From: Phycomyces blakesleeanus NRRL 1555(-)
Taxonomy: Eukaryota > Mucoromycota > Mucoromycetes > Mucorales > Phycomycetaceae
Length of the DNA stretch: 64,000 nucleotides
Reading direction: 5' to 3'
NCBI RefSeq assembly: GCF_001638985.1
Contig: NW_017265147.1
Location: 1,147,545 to 1,211,544, forward strand
Shown: positions 50,001-60,534 of the stretch, piece by piece
How positions within the stretch are numbered: the first letter of the stretch is position 1
How the letters are laid out: each line of letters begins with the position of its first letter
Notes under the pieces: generated by a model
Database searches by the model: none
What the model was told of the DNA's origin: nothing
Seen by the model: only the letters and a program-made list of their open reading frames with translations
Made by a program: the position numbers and the translations under genes

Positions 50001-53000
50001 GGATGGTACTGAGTGGACATGTGTATCCTGGGAATATAAACAAGCTTTGACATATCACAACAATGAGTACAGCTGACTGACTGACTGACTGTGTGTGCGT
50101 GTGCGTATGTTTTTTTTAAAAAAAGATATATCTCATTTACCAATTCATAGATTCGACCGAGATAAGAGCAAGAGAATTGTCTCTAGCAATCGACCCAACG
50201 CATCCGCGAATACGAGCGTCTGTCTGCTCGGCTGGCTCAATAAATGCATCTACTGGGAGAGCATGGACAGTAAAAGACGCAACATATTCACTATCACTAA
50301 ATTCAGTTATTATTTTTAGGGAAAAAGAAAAAATAACCAGTCAGTCAGTTAGTGTATTTTAACTATTGCCAATAAATTAAATTAAATTCAAATTACATGA
50401 GGTTCCAAATCTTAACAGCACCATCTCTGCCACCAGACAGCAGGTAATGATGACCTGCTACCTGGTGATTTTCGGGTACAATCATACAAGTCACTTCACC
50501 ATCGTGCGCACGTTCAAATGCTCGAACACCTTGATCCAAATATTGAGAAATCTCATGAAGATGAAGCAGAGCCAAGGCTACTGGTACAATGCATATTGTA
50601 CCATTTTCTGTTTTCATATATACATAGTTAGCATTAAATACATATAAAAAACAACAGTAGTAACAGCAACGAAAAGTTGACGCTAAAATATTTGGGAGTA
50701 TAATATCGACTGACCATAAGCAAGTGCCAAATGATGACTACTGACTGTCGTTGTTGCCGTGATGTGTCCAAACACCGGATCTTTGTGAGCTTTCAAAGGC
50801 CAAACATCAGCAAAGCTTGCCTCTAATTATTATAGATATGTTAATGGTAGAATAGAAGTTGTTATCAGTTTTTTGGTTTTGGTTTTTAAAAAAAAATTAA
50901 TAAATGTATGTTCAATAATTTGCTCTGTATGTATATATATATATCGCTTTTAAGTTTTGGCGCACCTGCACGTACGGTGACAATATCGTTTTTTCCGGTG
51001 CTAGGTTTGGTTTCAGAGAGGTCTCCTAGTGGAACCAAACAGAATGCAGATGCAGTAGGTCGATTGCAGAATAAGACAGCCGTTGGTTCTTCAAGACCTT
51101 TACAAAGGGTCACATTAAGAGATCCCAGAGATAACGATAGACCTATTAAAAGTATAGAGGTATATATATGAGCAAAAAGGTCAGTCCTTTTCTTAAAGAC
51201 TTTATTGTATTGCATTTCTAGATGTATGTAGCTTTGGGAATTTAACTGCACCTTCGTTTTCAAAAGAATAAGCTTTCATCAAATGTGCACTGATATCCAT
51301 ATATATATTTATATATATTAAATGTGTACATATTTAGTACCAAGTAAATGCAGCCTTAATTGACCAACCTGTAATATAGATGAGATTCATCAACCATAAT
51401 TCCAGGTCGTATTCCTTCTGGTGCTTTGAGGTGGTAATCATAAAATTCTCCATTCTAAAAAAACACACACCAAAATCGGTCTATATTAATCCTCTGTATA
51501 TATATATACGTATTCATTTGTATGTTCGTTATATCATTTATTTATTTTACCTGTGTCCACAATACGCATCGATCTGGTCCACAAAAGGCACCACCAGTCC
51601 AGCTGGTTTCAGGTTTTGCCGCCAACGTAACATGAGGAATAAACTCAACACCCGAGAGCGCAAATATCTATATCGTCTTGCTTTTTCAGTTTGAATGCTG
51701 GTCACCATGGTACTCAAAAGAAGAAGAGATGAAGAAAGAAAAATGAAAAAAGAGGGTAGGAGAGGGGGACTCACGATCACATTTCGACTGGTGAGTGCCA
51801 TGCATAGACTGGGCATCTTTTCGTTGCTGATAAGATCAAAAGCAACATCAAACATATCATTGGTGTCTTTAACAAGCAAGGATTGATATACAGCAGACTG
51901 ATCCTTGAGCACAATCTGCCTAGAAACGTCAAAATCCCATACATCCAATCGACCATTCATTGTCAGTGTGGCAAGACGTCCACGGCGTGACACTTTTTTT
52001 TGTTGGTTTTTTGTTTTTGTGGTAGAAATATACACATATACATACATAAAAGAAATCAGCCCCAATTTCATTTAAAGACTACTAAAAGTGAACAGTTTTT
52101 TTTTGTTCCTTTTTTGCTTTGTTTTGTTTTGCATTTTTGTTTTTACCAGGATCATAAAAGTCTGTGCATGTCACCCAATTAGGATGGCTACCCCATACTC
52201 TAACAACCTATGGTTACGACTAAGATAAGCTTTATTGAACAATAGAAAAATCATCACCATAGACACCTGTAGTTTTGTTGTTGCTATTTGTTTGTTTGTT
52301 TCTCAATCTCTAAAGCTATACTTGCCTCAAGGGTTGTGGTATTCAGGATACAGATTTCATTTGATTGCCCACAACAGAATATATATCTTTCCGAGAACTG
52401 ATGTTTTGTTAAGAAAAGAAAGCAAAATTAGCAAATGAAGAGGGACACTGCTCAATCCTGTTTAAAAGCCTGTCGTTTTTCTTCTTCTTCTTTACCTGTC
52501 TAAATACTTTGAGCTGGCTTGGAACACCAAAGAATCCATTTGGATTGCTAGTTAAACAGCGCCCGTCCGAAGTATTCCACCGTGCCACCTCACTGAGTTA
52601 AGTTTATAAGTAAATGAGAGTATGGAATGGTTTGAAATTGGTTACCCATCCTCCGAAGCACTAATCAAGACATCCTCTCTGTCTGAAATTGCATCTGTCT
52701 CGGTTTTAACAATGCACAGAGCTGCCACAGAAGTTTTGTGGCCAATGAGAACAAGTGCATGCTGTATAAATCATGATGTTGCATAATAACAAACAGTTAA
52801 GAACAAAGTGTGTATATTTTCGAAAGAAAAAATGTATAGGATGTCTTTTTTTTTAAAAAAAAAGAAAATAATAATAATAATGAAAAAGAAATAAAAGATA
52901 AAGAGGGGGGTTATGGAGATATGAGTGTGGGCTACCTGAAGCAAAGACGGATTAGTTTTTGAAAAAGTGTAAACCAAAATGGTGCCATCTTTTTGACCCG

Positions 53001-53094
53001 CATAGACATTAGGATAGCTGCTGATTAAACAGGTTGTATTTGGATTAGAAAAGCCATGCCAGACGACCAGTGGCAAAGAAACAGAAGAGGCCAT
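47035..53094 (-). CDS. WDR7: WD40-repeat protein, WDR7 / rabconnectin-3 beta-like
   Basis: Twenty-four exons give 1241 codons, from ATG 53094-53092 to stop 47037-47035. Exon starts on the minus strand are 53094, 52761, 52592, 52397, 52207, 51992, 51667, 51454, 51289, 51142, 50822, 50607, 50296, 50044, 49855, 49172, 48950, 48728, 48568, 48354, 47893, 47687, 47470 and 47141. An N-terminal propeller (V-Y-A-G-Q-K-D-G-T-I ... S-A-S-E-D-G-E-V-A-R-W) is followed by a second set (L-L-S-G-G-R-D-G-A-V-K-I-W; F-P-G-Y-T-C-P-L-S-T-I-Q-W), a helical middle and final WD units (V-G-T-Q-E-G-A-A-V-I-Y-D; L-A-F-S-P-D-A-K). This order matches WDR7, a partner of DMXL/Rav1 in V-ATPase assembly. Intron 4 (52325-52208) has a GC donor. 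An upstream in-frame ATG at 53202 would add a hydrophobic leader that the family lacks. Confidence 0.87.
48988..49023. repeat. (GCTAT)n tandem repeat in a WDR7-like intron
   Basis: About seven perfect 5-bp units lie in the intron between exons 16 and 17 of the minus-strand gene. Confidence 0.9.
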
Positions 53095-53287
53095 GGTCGT
53101 CGTAAATAATATAGAAGCAAAAAGAAGAGAGAAAGTAAAAGAAAGCGAGAGAGAAAATACTAAGAAGAAGGAAACAAAGTGGGTAACAACTGTAGAGACC
53201 AAGATGCTGTATAATCTAAGGTCGTGACTGTCGTGGTTTTAATGCTACTTATGACTTCGTCCTCCGTCAAAGCATCCTTTACCAAAC

Positions 53288-53747
53288 TCACCAACAGCAG
53301 TAGCTAATGATTAATAAAAAGGAATATGTTAATATAAGAAGAATGAGGAGGAGGAGGGGAAGAAGAGAAATAGGCTAAAGAAATGATGGCTTACCCAAGT
53401 TTTGGCTTTTTTCCTCCTCCACCTCTACCACCACCTCCGCCACCGCCACCGCCACCGCCACTTCCTTGTGGCGGCAGTGGACCTCCGTAAACAGGTAAAC
53501 TATTGGGATTGACAAAGACAGGTCGACCTCCAGATGGAGCACTTTGGTAAGCTCCTGGTGGAGCAGGCTGGGCTGCAAATCCTGGGTGGTAACCTGATGC
53601 TGTTTCATATTAAAACAGAATATAAGCGTATAAGAGAATTTGACTTTATAAATATCTTCAACGATATAATGAAGAAAAGAGAGTACCTGGATTAAACTGA
53701 GGGGCTTGTGGAGGAGGAGGAGGAGGAGCGTTATTCCAGAATGACAT
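53288..53747 (-). CDS. Small Gly/Pro-rich protein with Cys tail, array member A
   Basis: Three exons give 93 codons: 53747-53687, 53599-53395 and 53303-53288. I do not recognise the family. The N-terminus is M-S-F-W-N-N-A followed by six prolines. The middle has P-G-F-A-A-Q-P and P-G-A-Y-Q repeats, then a Gly run, R-G-G-G-G-K-K-P-K-L-G. The 16-nt last exon adds Y-C-C-W. It has no signal peptide or membrane helix. The last donor (CTTGG|GTAAGC) creates an in-frame TAA if the intron is retained. Exon number and phases (1, 2) are shared with six other genes to the right. It lies 193 bp upstream of the WDR7-like start, same strand. Confidence 0.75.
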
Positions 53748-54500
53748 TTTGATAATAATAATAATGTATGTATATATATGTGTGTGTGTGTGTGTTTGTA
53801 TAGTTTGTGACTAAAGTAGATAAAATTTATAATGTATTTTGTCTTTTAAAAGGAAAATCAAAAGCACCTATCAACTTGACCAGTATTTATACCAATGCAA
53901 AAAAGAAAAGTCCTGGGCGAACGCTTTGTAAAACCAATTTGATACTCTTTATTTCTTCTGTAGCTCTTGCATTGTAGGTGTTGTCTTAATATTTGGTAGT
54001 ATTTTAGTTCAAATAATTTTAGACAGCAAAGAACAATCAATGCATTATGGCATAAATTGCTTTACAGGTTTCATAGTCTATTCAATGTTGGAAAAGAAGA
54101 AAAGCATGTGTATTAATATCTAAATATAATGCTATACTGATATATACACATAGTAGAAGTACAGAAATACGGTTATGTTATTGAGGCTCATTGTTTAACA
54201 ATGTCTAATAATAAGAATAAGTTGCCATACAGTAACTCTATTAGGATTATTGTCAAAAGGTTTTTGTTTACCAAGCAGTTAAATATCCTTTAATAAAACT
54301 ATTTTTTTAATCAATTTGTTCCTATTTATCTATTTATTTAATGAACCCTAGAAACCACTATAAATTCATTATTAGCTTATCAAAATACACAGACACATCA
54401 AGTATATAATTTCAGGCGCTATAAGCCAAACTTGATACATTAGAATGTTTCAATTTTTCAATTCATTTGGTTTTTATTCACATTTAAAAGGAAGAAGAAA

Positions 54501-55079
54501 AGAGAGAGGGGGGGGGGGGGGGGGCCAAATAATCTTATGATCTTTTTCTAAAGAAAAAGCAAGAATAATAAAAATAATAAAAATAAGGCCCGGGATTCGA
54601 TTATCTAATGCGGGAAACATTGATCTTGGGGGGGGGGGGGGGTTTATTTCATTAGTTTATTTTCGGCTTCTTTCTTCTTTCCCCCCTATGAAACCCACCC
54701 AAGCTGCTTTTAAAACCACCACCACCAAGATCTATTATAAAAATAGACCCAGATATATAGATATATAGATATAGATATAAGTTTTACCAGTAATACGTAA
54801 AAAATAATTATAAGGATAATAAGAGGTGAATTCAAAAAAAACTCTTCTTTACCCAAACTGTGGCTCTGGGGAACCTGGTTTGGAAATGCAAGTACAAACC
54901 CCTCCTCTAATAAAAACAGGAACCCCCCCAAGGTCTCCGCGAGAACCCCCGCTGTGCTTGTACTTAGAAAAGTTAAAACCCTTTTTAATCTTTGGATGTA
55001 CCCCGGCTATATTGATATAAAAATACTTTAGTAGACATCTTTGAAATGTGCCCCAAAAAAAAATAGGGGAGCATAGTAA
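54501..55079. repeat. Error-rich duplicate of 55180-55753 (left of the gap)
   Basis: The two segments align along their whole length. Nearly all differences are single bases in this copy replaced by a neighbouring base: CAGCAGCAG becomes CACCACCAC, GAAGAAG becomes GAAAAAG, and TGTGTGTGGGTGGG becomes a pure G run. This is the pattern of low-quality base calls, not of evolution. The apparent second copy of exons 2-3 of gene B is therefore probably not a real gene. Confidence 0.85.
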
Positions 55080-55179
55080 NNNNNNNNNNNNNNNNNNNNN
55101 NNNNNNNNNNNNNNNNNNNNNNNNNNNNNNNNNNNNNNNNNNNNNNNNNNNNNNNNNNNNNNNNNNNNNNNNNNNNNNN
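55080..55179. other. Assembly gap of exactly 100 N
   Basis: One hundred N, a standard placeholder of unknown true size. The flanks are overlapping copies, so the real gap may be zero or negative. Confidence 0.98.
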
Positions 55180-55385
55180 AAAAGGGGGGGGGGGGGGGGG
55201 GCAGATGATCTTATGATCTTTTTCTAAAGAAGAAGCAAGAATAATAAGAATAATAAGAATAAAGCACAGGATTCGATTATCTAATGCGGGGAACATTGAT
55301 CTTGTGTGTGGGTGGGGGTTTATTTCATTAGTTTATTTTCTGCTTCTTTCTTCTTTTCCTCCTATGAAATCCAGCCGAGCTGCAT

Positions 55386-55879
55386 TTAAGAGCAGCAGCA
55401 GCAAGATCTATTATAAGAATAGACACAGATATATAGATATATAGATATAGATATAAGTATTAACAGTAATACGTAGAAAATAATTATAAGGATAATAAGA
55501 GGTGAATTCAAAGAAAACTCTTCTTTACCCAGACTGTGGCTCTGGGGTAGCTGGTTTGGTAATGCGAGTACAAACACCTCCTCTAATAGAAACAGGAACA
55601 CCCCCGAGGTCTCCGCGAGGACGCCCGCTGTGCTTGTACTTAGTAGAGTTAGAAGCCTTTTTAATCTTTGGATGTACACCGGCTATATTGATATAAAAAT
55701 ACATTAGTAGACATCATTGAGATGTGCTCCAAAAAAAAATAGTGGAGCATAGTAGAACAGAGCAAACCAAAGAAGATAGAAACAAAGGTCTTACGTTGAG
55801 AGCCACTGGAAGAACCGCACAAGGACAAAGATCTGGATATCTTATTTGGAGTAGAGCTTGATCCGCTTCCAGTGCTCAT
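55386..55879 (-). CDS. Small Ser/Lys/Gly-rich protein with Cys tail, array member B
   Basis: Three exons give 86 codons: 55879-55795, 55682-55529 and 55407-55386. The N-terminus is Ser-rich (M-S-T-G-S-G-S-S-S), the only member without an aromatic residue at position 4. The middle is basic (H-P-K-I-K-K-A-S) with G-R-P-R-G and G-G-V patches. The 22-nt last exon encodes the tail S-C-C-C-C-S, whose last four residues (CCCS) have the spacing of a CaaX box. Phases and exon 2 length (154 nt) match member F. The last donor is TCTGG|GTAAAG, so retention gives an immediate TAA. The function is unknown. A corrupted copy of its 3' part lies left of the gap. Confidence 0.72.
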
Positions 55880-57131
55880 GGTAAGTCAAGTGGATTTTTT
55901 TTAAAAAAAAAAAGTAGACAGAGTGAATGGTACTAAATAGATTAGCATTTTCTATAAAAAAAACATATTTATAGTATTTTTTTTTCTATTAAAAAAAATA
56001 ATTGATTTCTTGCTTTTGGTGTCTTGACTATAGATAAGCAGCTTAATACATATATGGCTGTACACTATATGGAGGCCTAGCCCTTCTTTTCCTCTTCTTA
56101 TTTTATTTAATCTATATATAAAAAAAATAACCATTGTCTTGATCTTCACAGTCTCATGATAGTTTTAATATAGTAGCAGAATACAATCAGCATACTAAAT
56201 AAGCTTTATTTTTCTATTTTGAATATAATATATAAATACGTGTTTTTTGCGATAATAATGATCAGTGAGAACATTCGTTCTGGTAAATGTGTGATAATTT
56301 GATGCATTACTTGGAGCAACATCTTCTTTTCTTGCTGAATTTGGCTATTGTTTTGATCTTATCGATCCAGACTACCAAAGACAACATTATATGATGTTAT
56401 ATTATATTAAGCATCAAATTTAAGGTTGTCACATAGCCTATTCTTTATGCTACTATTTTTTTTTCTGCGTTATCTATAGTAAATTGACTGTTTACTGGAC
56501 CAGATAAAAAAGGGTAATGGTTTGCAGTATTTGACACACGAAATATATAGCATCAGAATTCTTATTTACAATCCACACTACATAATAGGGTTTTGAGATT
56601 CTATTAATCTAATATACCAAAGTAGGCACTCATGATATGTATATAAGCAGTACTTTTCTGTGTCTTATTTTATTCGTCTTTGGTATTTGTTTCAATATAA
56701 AAGAAAGTATCTTTTAATTCAATTGATGCCCAAATGACTATACAATATGAAACAAAGGCTTCATTTTTATTACAGAACTCTAATAATAACGAACAGCTAC
56801 TGTTTTATATATTGTTTTTTCAGTGTGTTAAAAGCAGTCTTATCTCATTGCTCATAATTTACAAAAAATTTAAACATCATTCATATGTAATTTGTGAGTC
56901 TTTAAATCTATACCAGTAGATCTTCTTGTTCAAATGTAGAAGCCAGGTCTTTATCCAACTATCTCTTTATTTCTTAATGAAATGGAAATCTGTCTAAAAT
57001 TGAGACCAGATTAATCATAAAGACATACATATAACAAAAATAAAGTTATTGGGCATTATGGCTACTATGAATCACAAATATCGCTTTAGCTTTAATAGCA
57101 TCTGCTACTCTGTTTTCCATCTGTGCAATCC
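55880..57131. other. Intergenic, AT-rich, no gene seen
   Basis: About 1.25 kb between minus-strand array members B and E. It should hold the promoter of B (next to 55880) and the 3' flank of E. Poly-A/T runs occur, and no motif-bearing ORF is seen. Confidence 0.55.
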
Positions 57132-57571
57132 TCATGAACAGGTGCAACAAGATCTAAACTTAAGAAAAAGAGAGAAAGAGAGAAAATAAGCAAATACGAT
57201 TATCCAATATATATATATGTATGTATACTTGCCCTTCCTTTGGAGCTTTGCTGACCTTATCGGGAGCTTTGTGAAAACATCCGTTTTTATACTCTAGGCG
57301 TTGACCTCCGGGATGACCTGAAGGACGACTGCTATGCTTCATGTCTTTGGTGCTAATTGGAGGCACAACGTCTTCGGGAAACCCACGAGCTGTATAAATA
57401 GATTTGGATATGTGATATGGCATAAAAGAATAGGGTATCTTTAAGAATACTATATAGCACATTTCATCGTGTACTGTGGCACTTACGTGGAACGTGGTAA
57501 GGGGGGGAATACAACTTGATCTTTGGTGTATCCGCTCTGGAACTAGAAGCATCATTTCCCCAAAGTGGCAT
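57132..57571 (-). CDS. Small basic protein with Cys tail, array member E
   Basis: Three exons give 87 codons: 57571-57487, 57389-57233 and 57153-57132. The N-terminus is M-P-L-W-G-N-D-A-S-S-S. A short Pro/Tyr patch (Y-S-P-P-Y-H-V-P) spans the exon 1 border, and the middle is basic (K-D-M-K-H-S-S-R-P; K-A-P-D-K-V-S-K-A-P-K). The 22-nt last exon gives the tail S-C-C-T-C-S. The last intron is GC-AG (AAGG|GCAAGT), so unlike the other members intron retention does not give an immediate stop here but runs on through TA-repeat codons. It has no recognised domain. Exon phases are as in the rest of the array. Confidence 0.75.
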
Positions 57572-57634
57572 TCTGAAAAGACAGTTCTTTGAATATAGCT
57601 ACTTGAGTAAATTTTACGGAATAATTATAAATAC

Positions 57635-57686
<52 letters not shown>

Positions 57687-58623
57687 TGCTTTTTAGTTAA
57701 TATTTATAGTCGTTCAATTTTCTAACGCCTTATTTGTCTTTGTGGATTAACAGAACCAAATGGTTTGTGGCTTATTAGAGAATGCTACATTGGAGATACT
57801 TGATCTCCTTTTATTTTTGGATTTAGCAAAGTTATTTCTGTAGGCTGAGCATTGTCTTGATACTCAAATAATGAGAATGAAGCCAATTCAATTCATAAGG
57901 ACTACACATACACATGTACACAAAAGCCATGGAGACCATATTCTATATCGAGAATTTGTCTGTGATGTTTGCGCTTATTTTGTAGTTAATTAAACTAATT
58001 AGTTGCTACATTTTTTGGCTAAAGATGCTCTTTTCTTTTCTTTACATTCATTATTTTGAAAGTATCGATGTCAATTGCAAAAGGCAACATTATATTCCAC
58101 TAACTACACCATCTTGTGATTGTCAGATAAATCTACAACACTTCATTTTTAGCATCATTACTATTACTAACTATTACGATCTTTGCATTTCATTATACCA
58201 TCTACACCAAGTTGAAGAACAATTTCTTTTAAAGAATTGTGGTGACACAGCTAAATAGGTGATGTGTTACTTGAGAACAATCCACAATATTCTGAACACA
58301 TTATTCAAGGTCCTTGTCCTTGCCCTCGGAGCTAAATATATGTTTACCATCATTCTGCATGTGTGTGTGTGTGTGCTTAATTAAACCTCTCGCACACTAC
58401 GATGGAGAGCAATACTTACGCTACAGATATATATTATACATGTAGATGGACAATTATATCTAAAGACACTCAACTTTTTAATTGACCCATTGTCAAAACA
58501 CTTTTTTTTTCTAGAAAAAAAAAACTAGAAAACTCTATATAAATACATAATCATAAATTCAAACCTTTTTATTTTCTTTTAATTTAAGCCAGTAAAGGTT
58601 AACTTTTTTCTTTGACTCTCGCC
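57572..58623. other. Divergent intergenic between array members E and C
   Basis: 1.05 kb between two start codons on opposite strands, with a (TA)n(TG)n compound microsatellite at 57638-57683 close to E, a (TG)n at 58362 and poly-A/T. Presumed promoters for both. No clear shared element was found by eye. Confidence 0.55.
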
Positions 58624-59180
58624 ATGGGCTTCTTCCCTGTTTTCGACGCTCCCCCGCCTGGGTCTCAGTTTGGAATCCATCATCCTCAACCCAGTCCTTA
58701 TCCTGGTGCTCCACGTAAAGAACAATAATTTGAAAAGCAAAAAAAAAAAAAATTGGGCAGTTATTCAATATTTGATTTCGACATACATATACAAACCTTC
58801 TTTTTATTTAGCTCAACCTGGTCCAATTGATGTGTTTACTGTTGGTTGCGATGGAAGCCCATTTGTTCCTCCTGGTCATGGCGGAGGCGGCGGAGGTGGT
58901 GGTGGTGGACCTGGTCCTCGTCCTGATTCTCCACCTTCTTCGCGTGGTGGGTTGTCTATGTCTGTCTCATCTGGTAAATCCAGTAAATCTGGCGGTGGCG
59001 GCGGAGGTGGTGGTGGCGGAGGAGGCGGAGGAGGCGGATCAAAGAAGAAGAAAAAGTAAGTCATCTTGACATTTCTTCGAATATCTTTTTCTTTTTCTCT
59101 TTCCTTTTTCACCCAAATACATACGAGCCTATGCACTAACCGACTCACTCGACTCTTTCGCAAGGTTTTGCTGTTGCTAG
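58624..59180 (+). CDS. Small Gly/Pro-rich protein with polybasic-Cys tail, array member C
   Basis: Three exons give 116 codons: 58624-58714, 58812-59055 and 59165-59180. The N-terminus is M-G-F-F-P-V-F-D-A-P-P-P-G. Exon 2 carries Pro-Gly segments, a Gly run, a Ser-rich stretch (S-M-S-V-S-S-G-K-S-S-K-S), a longer Gly run and S-K-K-K-K-K. The 16-nt last exon adds F-C-C-C. The last intron has a CTAAC branch site (about 59138) and a GTAAGT donor. Without splicing the frame stops right after the lysines (AAG TAA). It has no signal peptide or membrane helix. A polybasic patch plus cysteines at the end is typical of lipid-anchored peripheral membrane proteins, which is inference. Confidence 0.78.
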
Positions 59181-60110
59181 AATCTCTTTGGGTGAAGCAA
59201 CTGATTAAAAACATCTGTATTGTCCAGTAAATAGAAATATATATATATATATATACGTGTACTACTTTAAGAGCGTAGTATTATGTTATTCAAAATTAAT
59301 GGATAATATATTTTTGTCCAACAGCTTAACTTTATAAATTGATTATTGTCTTCAAGCATTGCACATGAGCTGCGTTTCAAACAACAACGAAAATCAAAAT
59401 CAAAATAAACATATACAAAACATATAAAGAGAAAGTTTACTAGTGAAACATGCCTTTGCTATTTAGTGTTAGCTTATGGATGAATTTGTAGTAGTAGCTA
59501 GGATTAGTTATTCTTTCTCTGAGAGTCAGAATACTTGACTATGTTTCAGGCGTATATATTCAATAATTTATATATTTATTTTATTTAAAATAAAAGTATA
59601 TAGTCTACAATTTTTTGCTTGGTTGATGATAGGATAGTTATTTCTCTTGATTAATACTTTGGCTATTATTAAAATACTCTGGGTTGAGTCAACTACTTTG
59701 CAATTGTTGCTGCTACTGTAGTAATAATCTCAAGATGATTATATATGTATATACTATAATGAGCTCAGTTTATTATTGATAAATCTGTGGATCAAATAAG
59801 TATAAAAATAAGAAAATGTGTTTCATGATTATCAGTCAAGTACTATTTGTTGTCGTTGTCTCTCGTTTTCAAACAATGGATTGTGTTCTTGGTTATTAAA
59901 TCTAAAAAGTCGGTGAGCGCATGGTCGTCATTTAATAAGCCTTTTGTAGTCAAGCTTCTAAATCAAAAGGAGAGAAACAATATAGAAACAAAGAGACAAG
60001 GGGAGAGAGAGAGAGAGAGAGAGATTGGCTATAAATGTTTGCTACAGATCCAATTTTTTTGATCTTCTTTTAACCAAACCTGTCTCGATCAAAAACAAGT
60101 CTTTTTGATA
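59181..60110. other. Intergenic between array members C and D
   Basis: AT-rich, with a (TA)n run near 59240 and a (GA)n run near 60005, and no coding signal. It contains the C 3' UTR and the D promoter. Confidence 0.55.
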
Positions 60111-60534
60111 ATGAAATTTTGGGAAATCATCGATGTTCCTCCTGGCCATGGCCAATTCGTCCCTCCTCCACAACATCATGGTGGTGGCCCTTATTATGGA
60201 CCTCCACGTAAATATTTTTTGGGATTTCTTCTTATATATATATATTATATTCTACATATTAATGTTATGTATATAGCTGGAGCCGGAGCTGGTCCTCCTC
60301 CATCTTTTGGAATGCATGGTCCTCGGGGTCCAGTCAGTATGAGTGAACCTGTTCGTCCTCCAAACCCTGGCCCTGGCGGTGGCGGTGGCGGTGGCGGTGG
60401 CGGTGGCGGAGGGGGAGGGGGAGGGGGAGGATCAAAGAAAAAGAAAAAGTAAGTTGTTTAAAAAATGGTCTTTTTCCTTTATTTTATTTTTTGCTAACAT
60501 TTGGATCTATATAAATAGATGTTGTTGCTTCTAA
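60111..60534 (+). CDS. Small Gly/Pro-rich protein with polybasic-Cys tail, array member D
   Basis: Three exons give 94 codons: 60111-60207, 60277-60448 and 60519-60534. The N-terminus is M-K-F-W-E-I-I-D-V-P-P-G-H-G. Exon 1 is rich in Pro, Gln, His and Gly, exon 2 in Pro/Gly (G-A-G-A-G-P-P-P) with a run of about 19 Gly, then S-K-K-K-K-K. The 16-nt last exon adds C-C-C-F, which fits a C-a-a-X arrangement. A GCTAAC branch site precedes the last acceptor, and retention gives AAG TAA. It is most similar to C in layout (polyGly, S-K5, same last-exon length), so the two are probably a tandem duplicate pair. Frame 60105 has a TTG in front, but ATG 60111 is the start. Confidence 0.78.

Larger units (their letters stand above)
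53748..55385. other. Intergenic with corrupted sequence copy and assembly gap
   Basis: Contains a (TG)n run near 53780 and an AT-rich spacer to about 54500. Then comes a poor copy of the gene-B region (54501-55079), 100 Ns, and the start of the clean copy. Runs of 14 or more Gs near 54508, 54629 and 55184 flank the copies. Confidence 0.7.

Noticed and set aside
49937..50140. A frameshift in the WDR7-like gene between exons 13 and 14.
   Set aside because: Starting exon 14 at 50044 (acceptor in TCAAAG) restores phase and adds the conserved F-P-G-Y-T-C-P segment.
53092..53202. In-frame upstream ATG giving the WDR7-like protein a hydrophobic leader.
   Set aside because: WDR7 proteins are cytosolic and start close to the first WD unit. 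The extension is encoded by a simple GAAA-rich leader.
54710..55079. A second gene copy of array member B left of the gap.
   Set aside because: The copy shows serial base-call type errors and lies against the N gap. It is not treated as a gene.
58670..59059. An ORF ending in five lysines and a stop, taken as a complete Gly-rich protein (same at 60105-60452).
   Set aside because: The stop is formed by the GTAA of a good donor. A branch site, an acceptor and a short Cys exon follow in the same phase as in all paralogues, so the spliced tail is the better model. The unspliced form is kept as a possible isoform.
53288..60534. Cysteine-rich transmembrane module (CYSTM) proteins, which also have Pro/Gly/Tyr-rich N-termini and Cys near the end.
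   Set aside because: The Cys tails here are only 3-6 residues behind lysines or glycines, with no hydrophobic helix.
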